Assembly (NCBI GenBank): GCA_039707465.1
Contig: CM077644.1
Span: forward strand, 146,328,962-146,392,961
Direction: 5' to 3'
DNA from: Rhabdophis nuchalis
Taxonomy: Eukaryota > Chordata > Lepidosauria > Squamata > Natricidae
DNA length: 64,000 nucleotides
The notes under the pieces were generated by a model. The model saw only the letters and a list, made by a program, of their open reading frames with translations. It did not search any database and was not told where the DNA came from. Both the position numbers and the translations under genes were made by a program. This document shows positions 1 through 10,925 of this stretch, piece after piece (position 1 is the first letter of the stretch; each line of letters opens with the position of its first letter).

Positions 1-194
1 TCTACCAGTGAAAACGGGGCTCAGGGAGACTGTGCGCGGTCCACCCAGCGACAACAATCTCCCCCAGCTCAGTTGTCACTGACAGAGGCACCACGCAGGC
101 TGATCCTTCACTGTTTCCAGGGCGGTTGTGCGGGCCAGATCTAAACACCCTGTGGGCTGGAGGCGGCCTGTTGGCCTTGAGTTTGACATTCCTG
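1..194. mobile_element. hAT-type element, one terminus only
   Basis: The stretch ends in GAGTTTGACATTCCTG, which resembles the inverse of the CAGGGGTGTCAAACTC terminus of common vertebrate non-autonomous hAT elements. The other end lies outside the window, so neither the inverted repeat nor a target duplication can be checked. No transposase is visible. The assignment rests on one terminus and is tentative. Confidence 0.4.
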
Positions 195-392
195 CACTAG
201 CCTATTTTAAAAAAAATCTTCTTTCACTCTTTGAATTATATATTTCATTTTGTATAATGAAACACACATATTTTGTGTGTTTAAACTCTTTCCTCCTCTT
301 CTGTTTTTTCTCAAGTTGGAAGGCAGAGATGGTTTCATTCACATGGGACAGGCTGTTCTGAGAGGTGTTGGACTACATATAAGGATAGAAAT

Positions 393-540
393 CAGTGGTG
401 GGTTTCAATTTTTTTTAGAACCTCTTCTGTAGGTGTGGCCTGCTTTGTAGGAGTGGCCATGTGACTGGGTGGGAGTGGCTTGCCAGCCATGTGACAGGGC
501 GGGCGTTTTCTAACCCAAAGTGGTCTACCCATTTTACTAT
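393..540. mobile_element. hAT MITE fragment, CAGTGGTGGGTTTC family
   Basis: It starts with CAGTGGTGGGTTTCAA and continues with the same 'TAGGTGTGGCC ... CATGTGACAGGG' body as the complete copies at 6757-7197 and 26573-26926. The opposite terminus was not found, so this looks like a truncated or decayed copy. It lacks the TTTC tract of the complete copies. Confidence 0.6.
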
Positions 541-1896
541 TTTTTTTAAAAAAAAGGTTAAATGTTACAAAGGGAGGCAGAATGGAGTCTCTGCCATGTT
601 TATGAGTATCTTTGTAGGTATGCTGTAGATCCATCATGGAGGATGACCAGCAACAAGGTTGATAGACTTATTTATGGTGGTGGTGGAAGCAGTATTGAAA
701 GTACTGAAGGACCGGGTTAAGGGGCAAATCACCATGGATAAAATCTATGTGGTCACTAAAAATCAACAATGACTTGATGACATTGCTTATGGCGAAAATA
801 AATATAACTCCTATCATGACATAGTTTAGCTGTGGAACTAAAGCTTGATACTTTAAGTCAAATCAAACATCTCCTTTTGTTAAATAATCATAACTCATCT
901 GCCTGTACCCCTTCCTGAATAAATCTTGGCCAAAGCTGAAGTTGATAATTCTGCTGATAAAACATCTAACAGAACCCCAAGTCGACAACAAAATCTGTTT
1001 TAGATTTTATTTAAACCCTGCAAGAGCAGTGAAAAAGAAATGAAACGCTGAACAATCAATTTCAGCCTAGATCTTAATTCCACATAAACGCAACTCTTGG
1101 ATAAATTGCCCATCATTTTCCTTTTCTTTTTTCCCCCTCCGTGCCGCTTTGGCGGATGGATGCATACAATTTGTGCACCACTTCAGAGCGATAGAAAATA
1201 ATTCTTTTAATTGCACATTCATTTAGCAAAGTGCTGCCTTTCCCTAGGCTTTGTCAAAGCCAACCCTGTTCACAAATGCCATGAAAACTGAAAAAGAGAA
1301 CCACTTGACTGCTACAGTACATTTCAGGCAGCCTTATCTGCCAAAAATAACAGTTTTCACAATGGTTGAGACTTTTCCACCGTTATCTCCATTTGTATTT
1401 CCTGAGTCAGTCATCTGGAAATTTTGGGGCTTTCATCTTTGCCTTTCTTTGGCTGGCGAATAGTCCTTAAAACTCAGTATCTCTCTAAAAATTGTGAACT
1501 CAAGTCTCAAAATCTTAAAAGCAAGCAAATAAACAACCAACACAACACCACCACCATACCACTCCCTAGGGCAGTATATCCCAATCTTGCCAGCTTCCAG
1601 AATTCCCCAAGCTCTATGGCCAATGTTGAAAATTCCTGTTGGGAGTTAAACCTTTTCTTCTGGAAGTTGCCCTGGTTAGGCAACATTGCTGAAGACCTTT
1701 CCAGATAGGTCAATGCATAGACCTGGACCTACATCAAACCAAGAAAATCCTTATGCAAGGGGACCACAGTTGCAAATTGGGAATATGTACCATTTCCATT
1801 GTTTGAAGGCCCTTGGTGCATGATTTGTCCAGGAGCCATTACCAAGAGGCAACTTACCTTGCATAACAAGAACTAGATCAATGTCTTATTGTTAAG
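541..1896. other. Unassigned DNA
   Basis: No coding sequence or recognisable repeat stands out. Short ORFs here have no familiar motif. Around 1590-1665 there is a weak match to the 'cagaattcccca' body of the palindromic MITEs found elsewhere in the window, too degraded to delimit. Confidence 0.5.
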
Positions 1897-2011
1897 AGTG
1901 GGGTTTCTCAACCTTAGCAACTTTAAGATAAATGGACACCAACTCTCAGAATTTCATCTGAGGGAGATGAAATCCACCTGTCTTAAAAGTTGCTAAGGTT
2001 GAGAAACACTG
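1897..2011. mobile_element. Palindromic MITE, TTTCTCAACCTT subfamily
   Basis: The left arm TTTCTCAACCTTAGCAACTT is mirrored by AAGTTGCTAAGGTTGAGAAA on the right, so one strand can fold into a long hairpin. The right end reads AAACACTG, the left is altered. A clear 8-base duplication is not visible, which fits an older copy. Non-autonomous hAT type by resemblance to dated copies such as 10778-10917. Confidence 0.65.
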
Positions 2012-2041
2012 CTCTTAGCAATGTTGGTAATGGCTCCTGAA

Positions 2042-2221
2042 CAGTGGTGTATTAACCATTAAGCAGACTAAGTACATGCTTAGGGCACCAGGCCCAAGGG
2101 GACACCACCCAGTTGAGAAAGAAGAAAAAACCAATGACGATTTGTGTACAGTACATACAAAGGAAGGGAGCACCGATATTTGTCAGTGCTTAGGGCACCA
2201 GTGAACCTTAATCTGCCACTG
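2042..2221. mobile_element. Non-autonomous hAT MITE with intact duplication
   Basis: Ends are CAGTGGTGTATTAACC and the inverse-like CTTAATCTGCCACTG. Both flanks carry CTCCTGAA (2034-2041 and 2222-2229), a perfect 8-base duplication as expected for hAT transposition. The 180-base body has no ORF. Confidence 0.8.
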
Positions 2222-2484
2222 CTCCTGAACAAATAATGCACCAAGCAGCCTCAAGCCTAGCAAAGGGTACATATTTCAGATTTGCACCTGTGATCCTAGT
2301 TTCCTCCAGTTTGTTTACTTGGCAAATTTCTAAAGCTGCCTGACTCTTTGATGGCGTACAATACTAAAAACATCATGGCCATTAAAAAAAAAGGTAGACA
2401 TCTGGAGAAAGCAATAAAAACAAAATAACATAACTTCCAACTTCCATATTTTCCAATAAGGCCTACCATTCCCCCAGCTTAAGG

Positions 2485-2620
2485 TGTAGGGAATAAGCCA
2501 GGCCTTCAGGGCTTCCTTAAATAGGGTCAGTGTAAGGGGGCACTCAAATCTTTGGGGTATGCTGTTTAAGAGCATAGGCACTGAGGTGGAGAAGACTAGG
2601 TCTTTGTAGTAAGGGCAATC
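2485..2620 (-). mobile_element. Old L2 LINE 3' coding fragment
   Basis: The + strand order 'aggccttcagggcttccttaa ... gggggcactcaaa ... gaggtggagaagactagg' parallels the C-terminal coding part of the better L2 copies (for example 5100-5200), which reads on the minus strand. It is strongly diverged and short. The family call is by alignment by eye. Confidence 0.45.
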
Positions 2621-2622
2621 TT

Positions 2623-2970
2623 TAAAGGTAAAGGTCCCTTCTCACATATGTGCTAGTTGTTCCTGACACTGAGGGGCGGTGCTCAACTCCATTTCAAAGC
2701 CGAAGAGCCAGTGCTGTCCGAAGACATCTCTGTGGTCATGTGGCTGGCATGACTAAATGCTGAAGGTGCATGGAATGCTGTTACCTTCCCACCAAAGGTG
2801 GTTCCTATTTTTCTACTTGCATTTTTTTACGTGCTTTCAAACTGTTAGGTTGGCAGAAACTGGGACAAGTAACGGGAGCTCACTCCGTTAGGAAGCGCTA
2901 GGGATTCGAACTACTGAATTGCCAACCTTCTGATCAATGAGCTCAGCGTCTTAGCCACTGAGTCACCACA
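2623..2970 (-). mobile_element. Sauria SINE (tRNA-derived)
   Basis: On the minus strand the element begins with a tRNA-like head (GTGGCTAAGACGCTGAGCTC as A-box region and AGTTCGAATCC as B box), then the conserved body mentioning 'gggagctcactccgtta', 'gtcatgtggctggcatgac' and the 3' end AAAGGTAAAGG. This is the well known squamate Sauria SINE, whose 3' end is shared with BovB LINEs and is thought to be mobilised by them. A second copy lies at 50868-51233 in the other orientation. Confidence 0.9.
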
Positions 2971-3645
2971 ACCTGTAACTATTCCAGGCAGAAAGAAACA
3001 GGTGCTAGTCTCAATGTTTTCCCTCTTTCCTCATTCTTCCCCTGCCTTTTAGTAAATGTTTTCTTTATTTGCAGTATTAGATCCATTACAGCAGTGGCTA
3101 GTTATAAAGAGTGGTGCTGACACCAAGTGGTGCATAGGATCTTTTGCAGTGAGCCATTGTTCTAGGAATCCTGTGGAAGAAAACTCCAGCTGGATGTTAA
3201 TTTGATTCGGATCTTGGCAATTCCAGAGGAACGTTTCAGACAGTCTCCCAGGAAGCGGCGATGCAGTGGTTCTTTCTCAGCTAAAACTGGCAACCCACGA
3301 ACAAATTATTTATGACGATGTTCAATATGCCACTTGGAATGTCATTTTTTAATTCTTTAAGTTACATAACTGGAAATCCATGTAAGCTAAGGAGACGTCA
3401 CTGTGAATAAGGAGGAGAAATGTTACAAACTCTATAATACATACATTTGAATATAGAAAAGAACACAGGATATTGCAATGTAACCAGTTCCTCGATCCAT
3501 CCAACGTATTATATTAATACTCATCGACAGTTGCATCCCATAGTGTTATAACCAAAGTTTCACTGATGCCATTGTCGATATTGAGGATGACACTTCTTGT
3601 CGTTTAGTGTTAGGGAATACACAAAAACCATGCTGATAAAAATGT
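2971..3645. other. Unassigned DNA
   Basis: Nothing recognisable. It has a pyrimidine-rich patch near 3010-3050 and no ORF longer than background. Confidence 0.5.
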
Positions 3646-3647
3646 TT

Positions 3648-3960
3648 AATAATAATAATAATAATCTTTATTGTCATTGTACTAAAATTACAATAAAATT
3701 GGTTTTAACTTCACTGGTGCAAAATTATAACAGAAACAAACAAAAAAAGAGAGAGAGAAAAGGAAAAAAAAGAAAAAAACTAGCATGTGCATGGAGTGAC
3801 TGTGGTTGAATTTAAAAGTCTCACAGCCCAGGGATAGAAGCTATCTTTAAACCTGTTTGTTCGGCTGGCTATACTTTGATATCTTCAGCCTGATGGTAGA
3901 AGTGCAAAGAGATACCAACCAGGGTCCTTAAAATTTTAACATCTACATTGTAAAGAAATG
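3648..3960 (-). mobile_element. LINE 3' end, Rex1-like
   Basis: Read on the minus strand the segment ends in 'acaatgacaataaagattatt' followed by an (ATT)4 tail, a 3' terminus seen in Rex1/Babar-type LINEs. Upstream, 'cagcccagggatagaagctatc' in + orientation corresponds to C-terminal coding plus 3' UTR. Only the 3' end is present. The clade is from memory of family style, not a search. Confidence 0.45.
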
Positions 3961-4888
3961 GTTTGTATATGTGTTGATGTTATTTATTTATTTAAAGGCA
4001 TTGTGCCAGTGCGTATTTAATAAAACATACACATACATACACCCACCGCACATTGCAGTTCCCCGTGTTGTCTATAGTTTTAGATAAACCTATTGAAAAG
4101 ATACCCAACAATCAAAGGTCTAGGTAAGCACTTTAAATGGTTTGGACCATTCAGAGTTGCTCTGATCTTTCAGTAAACATCTCAGCACTTGAGATCCTTC
4201 AAAATTATTATGGAGAATCAGATACCGCTAAGCTATAAAATAACAGCTGGGTGTACCTAATCTGTGACTTCATCTGGATTGAAGAAACTGCCCTCCACAC
4301 AAAACTTCACTCCATCAACTGGGTATGACACACAAGATACTTTAAGGTGATATGGGCACTCACCTTTGTCAGCCTTTTGAAGTAGGCCACATTAGGTTAT
4401 CAACTGCACAAATTTCTTTGCTTATTACTCGTGTATGATAGGTTTATTTGTGTATGCTTATAGTTACAGACTCTTAAAAGAATGGCTTTTCCCTTGTTTA
4501 CTCTTCTCTCCCCCTTATGACTCAAGGTAAAGCCAAGCTGAACTTCTTTCTAATGTTTTCTATGACTCCCAAACTTAAACCATGTTTTATTTTTTTACAA
4601 CCATTGTTTCATAGTGTTTCCAATATCATCTCCAGGGCTTTCTAGATCATGCAAGAATTTTTGTCCTACATACAGACTCTTCTTTATCATCAAGTACTAA
4701 CCTACATGTTCAAATTATCAACGGGTAAATTTAATAACTGTTATCAACTGGCAGGGCTAATTAATGAATTGTTCTGGCTTTAGGGTAAGGAACATTTTGG
4801 GGAAAAAAATGCTTGCGCTTCCTTCTTGTTGTATTTTATCAGTTGATGTAATTGTTACTAAGTACAAAAGGCCCAACAGTAGTATAAT
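3961..4888. other. Unassigned DNA
   Basis: Contains a short (ACAT)-rich stretch near 4024-4044. No gene or repeat family recognised in the remainder. Confidence 0.5.
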
Positions 4889-6053
4889 TAATTCAATTTC
4901 AATTCAATTTCAATTTATTCAATTTATATACCGCCCTTCTCCCTTCCTGGACTCAGGGCGGTGCACAGCCATAGTAAAAAGAGGTAGTACAAAAGCTAAA
5001 ATGATATATTAAAATGTATTAAATGTATTGACCTGCAGTTAAAACCCCGTACTAAAATCAATTAAAAACTATGAGAGGCCGGCAGCACGAAATAAATGTG
5101 CCTTCAGGGCCCGACGGAAGAGATGTAGGTCTGTGATGGTACGTAGTTCAGGGGGCAGGTCATTCCAAAGGGCAGGGGCTGCCACAGAGAAGGCTCTCCC
5201 CCTGGGGGTTGCCAGCCGACATTGTCTGGCTGACGGCACCCTGAGGAGGCCCTCTCTGTGGGAGCGAACTGTTCGGTGGGAGGTATTTGGCAGCAGGAGG
5301 CGGTCTTGCAGGTAACCAGCTCCCTTGCCATGGAGCGCTTTAAAGGTGGTCACTAATATCTTGAAGCACACCCGGAAAGCCACAGGTAGCCAGTGCAGCT
5401 CACGCAGGAGAGGTGTCACATGGGAGCATCTAGATGCTTCCAAAATCCCCCACGCAGCCGCATTCTGGACCAACTGGAGCCTCCGGGTGCACCTCAAGGG
5501 AAGCCCCATGTAGAGAGTGTTACAATAGTCCAGGCGGGAAGTGACGAGGGCTTGAGTGACCCTGCGTAAGGCGTCACGATCCAGAAAGGGGCGCAACTGG
5601 CGTATCAGGCGAACCTGGTAGAAAGCCCCCCTGGCCACAGCCGTCATGTGATCTTCTAGAGACAGCCGAGAGTCCAGGAGGATGCCCAAGTTGCAAGCCC
5701 TCTCTGTGGGGGCCAATGCCTCGCCCCCAATAGCCAGAGATGGCATCAGCTGGCTATACTGTGACGCCGGAAGCCACAGCCACTCGGTCTTGGATGGATT
5801 GAGTCGGAGCCTGTTCCTTCCCATCCAGACTCGCACGGCCTCCAGACACCGGGACGGCATCGCTGGGGTGGTCCGGAGTAGAGATGTACAGCTGAGTATC
5901 ATCAGCATACTGATGGAACTCTACCCCAAAACCACGGATGATCCCGCCCAGCAGCTTCACTTAGATGTTGAACAGAAGGGGCGAGAGCAAGACCCCTGTG
6001 GGACCCCACAAGTGAGGCGCCTCGAAGTCAACCTCTGCCCCCCTTTAAATATA
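4889..6053 (-). mobile_element. L2-clade LINE, 5'-truncated
   Basis: The 3' UTR (minus strand) includes the motif 'caccgccctgagtcc' and ends at 4889-4930 in an AATTGAAATTGAATT-type tail rather than the AAT tail of other copies here. The coding part covers the RT palm from before YADD to the C-terminus. No 5' UTR or endonuclease region is present. Confidence 0.85.
5069..5960 (-). pseudogene. L2 reverse transcriptase C-terminal fragment
   Basis: A 279-codon open frame (5908 to 5069) encodes the part of an L2 ORF2 after the RT active site, with the typical TEWLWLPA, LDYCNTLYMG and LRELHWLPV blocks. The preceding piece, including YADD, sits in another frame (about 5960 to 5754), so a frameshift near 5880-5900 separates active site from thumb. 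The N-terminal endonuclease and most of RT are missing. It cannot be a working enzyme. Compared with the ORF at 19277-22465 it is clearly diverged, suggesting an older insertion. Confidence 0.85.
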
Positions 6054-6748
6054 ATGTAAAGGCAGATTATGCTTTTAGATCATGCTCAGCATTTTCTGTA
6101 TTTCATGTACTGAAATGTCTGACTATTACACTAATGTTTCCCCCCATTCCACCTCCGAAGTCTCACATTATTCCAAAGGCAGTTTTTACAAAAAGAATGG
6201 ATGGGAGCGATGTATGTAAGTGGTTATTTTAAGCATGCAAGGAATGCCGAAATGTTAACAATAAGTTGAAGAAACAGCAGATGGAGAAAGTTGATAATTG
6301 ATTTCTTTAAAAAAAAAAAAAAACCTCATATCATAGCACCAATTCATCCGAATTCTATTCTAGGCAAGGACATTGAACACAATTTTTTATCACATAAATT
6401 GTAATTAACTCATGACAAAGATGAATTCAGCTTTTCACACTTTCAATTTTATCACTGGGTATTTATCAAATCCATCATATATTTTTTTAATCTGTGTGGG
6501 CTTAACTCAGAGACAGAGATTATCTATCCCCAGTGAAATCCTGGCTTTAAACTTTTCTGGAATAGTTTTCTTTTTTGTGTCCTTCGAAGAGGTTTGCTTA
6601 GAACTAGAAGTCTGTATTGTGTAGATTAAACAATATTTTTAAAGCTATGGTACATCCCTCCTCCCCAGTTCTGTTATGCTGCCTCATTGTGGTAGTGGGG
6701 TGTTTCTTGGAGAACTGTGGGAGATGACCAGGCTGAGTCCAAGGTATA
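6054..6748. other. Unassigned DNA
   Basis: AT-rich, with an A-run at 6308-6323. No supported feature. Confidence 0.5.
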
Positions 6749-6756
6749 GATCAAAC

Positions 6757-6932
6757 CAGTGGTGGGTTTCAAATTTTTTAGAACCTACTCTGTAGGTGTG
6801 GCCTATTTTGTGGGCGTGGCTTGGCAGTCATGTGACAGGGTGGGAGTGGCCACCTTTTAAAATGCGGTGAAACTCATTTAACAACGCTCTTGCTTAGCAA
6901 CCAAAATTTTGGACTCAATTGTGATGATAAAT

Positions 6933-7028
<96 letters not shown>

Positions 7029-7197
7029 TCCTTCCTTCCTTCCATTCCTTTCCTTTCCTTTCCTTCCCATTGGGTCACTGGCAGCGGCGGGCCAGATTTA
7101 CTTCCAGGTACGCCGGTGGAACCCCCTCTCACCGGTTCTCTAAATTTCACCAACCGGCTCTCGCGAGTAGGTGCGAGCCTGCAGAAACCCACCACTG
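6757..7197. mobile_element. hAT MITE with internal TTTC microsatellite
   Basis: Terminal inverted repeats CAGTGGTGGGTTTC and GAAACCCACCACTG are perfect over 14 bases. GATCAAAC flanks both sides (6749-6756, 7198-7205), an exact 8-base duplication. The body has the order: TIR, 'taggtgtggcc' region, 'aacaacgctcttgcttagcaacc', TTTC tract, 'gggtcactggcagcggcggg', 'caccggttctctaaatttc', TIR. There is no transposase. The same order occurs in 26573-26926 (inverse orientation) and in 52818-54129. Confidence 0.92.
6933..7066. repeat. (TTTC)n microsatellite inside hAT copy
   Basis: About 98 bases of pure TTTC (6933-7030), followed by short CTTC and CCTTT variants to 7066. The tract lies at the same internal position in the two sister copies, so it was part of the element before it spread. 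Confidence 0.95.
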
Positions 7198-7205
7198 GAT
7201 CAAAC

Positions 7206-7654
7206 ACACCATAAGTCATGAGTCCTTGCGTACCCACAAGAGATCTATGTCCAGCCCACCTTCAATGGCTTTCTTATCTCCTGCTCATTTCCCTTGACCA
7301 TTAGTTGGTCAGATTCTTGCAGGCAACTTAAACTTGCAATAAATCTTTATACACATTTGAGTTGCCTGAATCTCCTGATTTTCCCCAGCACTTGACAAGA
7401 ACATTGGAAATGTATGGTAAGAGTACATACTGTATATTTCCATCAAGGTGACCTAAGGCATGAAGCAGTTTCTCAGCTAAAGCAAATAAGCACCTATATT
7501 GAGGGGCAGTAATATAGGAAGAGGTTGAAGGAGGACAACCACTTTAGTGACAATTGCAAAGGCATCATTTCATACTTTGCAGGAGAAGGCAAAGGTAAAC
7601 CATTCCTGTATTTTTATCAAGAAAACCACATAGACAGAAAATGTAAAATGATTG
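7206..7654. other. Unassigned DNA
   Basis: No motif recognised. The largest ORFs here are continuations out of the preceding simple repeat. Confidence 0.5.
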
Positions 7655-7897
7655 ACCTGGTGGCGCAGTGATTAGAGTGCAGTACTGCAGGCTACTTCTG
7701 CTGCCTGCCAGCTGCCTGCAATTTGGCAGTTCAAATCTCACCAGGCTCTAGGTTGACTCAGCCTTCCATCCTTCCCAGGTGGGTAAAATGAGGATCCAGA
7801 TTGTTAGGGGCAATAGGCTGACTCTGTAAACTGCTTAGAGAAGGCTGTAAAGCACCATAAAGCGGTATATAAGTCTAAGTGCTATTGCTATTGCTAG
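7655..7897 (+). mobile_element. tRNA-derived SINE with (GCTATT) tail
   Basis: Head 'ctggtggcgcagtgattagag' serves as A-box region and 'cagttcaaatctcacc' as B box. The body 'ccttccatccttcccaggtgg ... aaactgcttagagaag ... agcggtatataag' and a GCTATTGCTATT tail follow. The copy at 61446-61670 on the minus strand belongs to the same family. Confidence 0.8.
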
Positions 7898-8029
7898 ACA
7901 TTTTCCATACTCAGCACATTCTGTCCCTACTCTCACTCCCCTCACCCCCCCTTCCTTCTCCCCCTCATTTCTGACTGAGCTGAAGCCCTTCAGACTTAAA
8001 GTTGCAAAGTTTGCCCACCTCTGCCCTAT

Positions 8030-8425
8030 ACTATTTCAGCACCCACACCTTCTGAAGGCAAGCAATTCCACTCGTTAATTATTCTGTCAGGAATTTTCTC
8101 CTTAGTTCTAAATTTGTTCTCTCCTTGATTAGTTTCCATTCATTGTTCCTTGCCTGGCCTTCAAGTGCTCTGGAGAATAGGTTGACCCCCATTTCTTTGT
8201 GGCAGCCCCTGAGATATTGGAAGACTGCTATCATGTCTCCCCTAGTCCTTCTTTTCACCAGACTAGACATAACCAATTCCTGCATCCGTTCTTCATATGT
8301 TTCAGCCTTCAGCCCTTTAATCGTCTCTGTTGCTTTTCTCTGCACTCTGCACATCTTTTTTATAATACGGTGACCAAAACTGGATGCATATTCCAAATGT
8401 GGTCTTATTAAAGCTTTATAAAGCA
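8030..8425 (-). mobile_element. CR1 LINE 3' fragment
   Basis: On the minus strand a 115-codon open stretch (8426 to 8079) encodes RRTRGDMIAVFQYLRG, LFSRALEGQARNN and NLELRRKFL, the C-terminal CR1 ORF2 blocks also seen at 41317-41652. Immediately beyond, 8413-8460 shows a 26-base-scale tandem duplication of 'ctttataaagcatatacta'. RT core and endonuclease are absent. Confidence 0.85.
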
Positions 8426-8460
8426 TATACTAAGCATATACTTTATAAAGCATATACTAA

Positions 8461-9654
8461 TACGTCATGTGATCTTGATTCTAAATGTCCAAAATTAGCT
8501 GCATGGTTTCCTGACATTTTGAGGTGCGGGGATATTAGAATTCTATTGTAAGCCTGACTCCAGTGGACTTAGAACAGCAAATGATTATATTAATTGGCTT
8601 TGGAAAATTAGATTTTTTCTTCTTCTTGGAAAGGCCAATTCAAAACTCAATAGGGGAGTTATGACTAACTTGAAATGCTTCATGTCAGAGTTTTAAAATC
8701 TGCCTGGATCCAGCAAAGAGGGCAGCCCTTGACTTTAGTTTAATGATTAGACTAATGCAAGCTTTGGTTTATAAGCACCTGGAGGGCCACTAACTGGCAC
8801 ATTTATCATCTTGATAGTCCAATGGAGAGCTCATCCAAGACTATATGGATTTTATAACCTGGGTATCAGACATAACTGCTGCAGTCATTGAATACATTTA
8901 TTATAATTCAATATATACAGTATATATTATGCATCTGAATGTTAGTTTAGTTCTATTTATTTGAGCCTATTAAGCCTGTCATTCTCATTAAAAACAATAC
9001 CCTGTATCCTTTGCTGATTCCTAATTCAGGTTTCTTGTGCAACAGTTATGGCAAATGAGTTAATAATGCATGGATTTTGTACCATGCTATTTGCAACCAA
9101 AGGGCACTTTGTTATTTATAAAACTATGAAGAAACTTGAACAGCGTAGGCTGTGGTGGCAATCATCCCCAAGAATAATTTACTGCTTTTAATTACAGCTA
9201 TATCCTATAAGTGAACGGAGCTCCAACCTACTTGAGATTTCAGTTTTAAGAAAGGTCAGCTAGTCTCTGCTTGCATGGGAAGAGTAGAGCTCTCCCTTTT
9301 GCTGTTCAATCCTAAAATCTGCTGTATTTGGTCCTCTCTTAGGAAGTTAAGACCATTTCCATCTCTCAGTATTGGACTGGACCTTGACTACGTCATGCTT
9401 GGATGCTGCTCTTCAAGAATTGGATGGCAATGGAGCCATATGGCCCACAAATCAGATAAATCCTCATGCACTTTTCCTACCCATCTGTCTTCAATTTAAT
9501 GAAAGAGATTTTTTTGGAGATTTTTAGAAAGGAATTCCGTAGGTGAAGACCAATGTTCCCATTTTTACAAATGACAGACGCTCTATACACATATTCTTTG
9601 GCCTTGTGGACCTCCTGTCATTCATTGTATGATCATTTCACATTCTTCAGTTCA
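8461..9654. other. Unassigned DNA
   Basis: Mostly AT-rich with a TATATACAGTATATATT near 8914. No gene or family recognised. Confidence 0.5.
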
Positions 9655-9902
9655 ATTCTGACAGAAGACCCTTTGATGAATCAGGAGCTTGAAAGAAATT
9701 TGCAATTTTGTTATCATATAGGGGCGAGAATTTTACATGCACAAAGATGGAAAGAAACATTAATTCTCACAATGGAAGAATGGATGGTAAAAATGATGGC
9801 GTTGACAGAGATGGCAGAATTGACTGTTCTAACTAAAAAGAATTTACCTAGTTTTTTTAATCAATTTGGAAATCACTTTTGGATTTTGTACTCAAGGTGT
9901 TG
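9655..9902 (+). pseudogene. L1 ORF2 C-terminal fragment
   Basis: The open frame 9553-9903 contains GARILHAQRWKETLILTMEEW followed by MAELTVLTKK and a terminal FFNQFGNHFW. This pattern (ARIL-A-xWK, EEW, K-Mxx-AE, F) is the extreme C-terminus of squamate L1 ORF2 as in 14100-14220 and 32210-32400. The first half of the frame shows no resemblance. Directly after it, 9903-9950 resembles a short CR1 piece on the minus strand ('ctatt ctttgtggcaac ... gatattggaacaccg'). Confidence 0.65.
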
Positions 9903-10208
9903 ATCCCCTATTCTTTGTGGCAACTACTTAGATATTGGAACACCGTTTTGGAGATGCTTCTGACTTGCATTCAGGATCCACATAAGGTTAAAAATTGACT
10001 GAATTTCCATTCCTCTACAACCTACCAATATGCATCCCACTATATCACATCACCCCATTCCTTCAACACCCACTCCTCAACTCAGCTGGTTGACGGTGGG
10101 TTCTAAAATGAGCTACCATAGGGTAAGGATAACCTGAAGAGTACCCTGTACCATCTCTTGGCTCTCATCCTGAGAAAAACAACTAGTGTAACTCTAAATG
10201 TCTATGGG

Positions 10209-10408
10209 GATTCTCAGTCATCCAGGTCCTGGGTGTCCCAAAGGTGCTTTTTCAAGAGACAACTGGACTTTCAGGTTTATTCTTTGACCAAGAATAAACC
10301 AAGCTTCTTCTTCAGCATAGTTGAAGAAGCTTCTTGGATGAGAAGTGAAGCGTCTTCAAAGAAAAACCAGGAAGTCCAGTTGCCTCTTGAAAAAGCACCA
10401 TTAGGATA
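10209..10408. mobile_element. Palindromic MITE, GCTTTTTCAAGAGGCAACTGG family
   Basis: Left arm 'aaggtgctttttcaagagac' and 'aactggactttcaggttt' are mirrored on the right by 'gaagtccagttgcctcttga' and 'aaaaagcaccattagga'. The centre has 'aagcttcttggatgagaagtg' against 'aagcttcttcttcagcatag'. Sister copies at 46140-46338 and 51398-51630 show the outer terminus 'gattctcagtcatccaggtc'. It has no coding capacity. Confidence 0.75.
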
Positions 10409-10777
10409 GTGTAGCTAGATAGTGTAGTTAGCACCCATCTACCAGAAGCTTTCCAGACCAAAGATTAAAAGTCCAATGTCTCATAAGCACCAATTATTCA
10501 GACAGAAAGCCATGATCTCTGCTTTTTTTTTCAACCCCACCACCTCCAAATTTATAAGATGCTCCAATCTGACTGACTCACAGCCATAAATAACTCCCCA
10601 AAGCTGTAGCAGGTTAAAAACAAAGGATAGATGCAACTTCATCAACAACGCAATACCCATATACAGAAAGGTTTACTTTTCTGGGAACATATCTGGAATG
10701 GATTATGGAGTCCGTTCTCTGAAATATGAAAAAAGCAATATGAAGTCATTCTACTCACTGCCAAAAATGTTTTATGG

Positions 10778-10917
10778 CAGGGGTCTCCAACCTTTGCAAC
10801 TTTAAGTCTGAAGGACTTCAGCTCCCAGAATTCTCCAGCCAGCAAAGCTTTGCTGGCTGGAGAATTCTGGGAGCTGAAGTCCTTCAGACTTAAAGTTGCA
10901 AAGGTTGGAGACCCCTG
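10778..10917. mobile_element. Near-perfect palindromic hAT MITE
   Basis: This 140-base element starts CAGGGGTCTCCAACCTTTGC and ends with the exact inverse; the arms pair almost base for base with a small loop near 'caaagctttg'. TTTTATGG flanks both ends (10770-10777, 10918-10925), an exact 8-base duplication. Copies of the same subfamily are at 33588-33701 and 42270-42401. Confidence 0.92.
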
Positions 10918-10925
10918 TTTTATGG

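Noticed and set aside
2623..2970. A tRNA gene at the SINE head
   Set aside because: The tRNA-like part is fused to the Sauria SINE body and lacks a proper acceptor end. The same applies to 7655, 50868 and 61446.
5133..6059. Open frames on the + strand opposite the L2 fragment
   Set aside because: They are antisense shadows of the L2 coding strand.
6890..7297. Ser/Leu/Phe repeat frames and the Lys/Glu repeat frame on the other strand
   Set aside because: Translation of the TTTC microsatellite.
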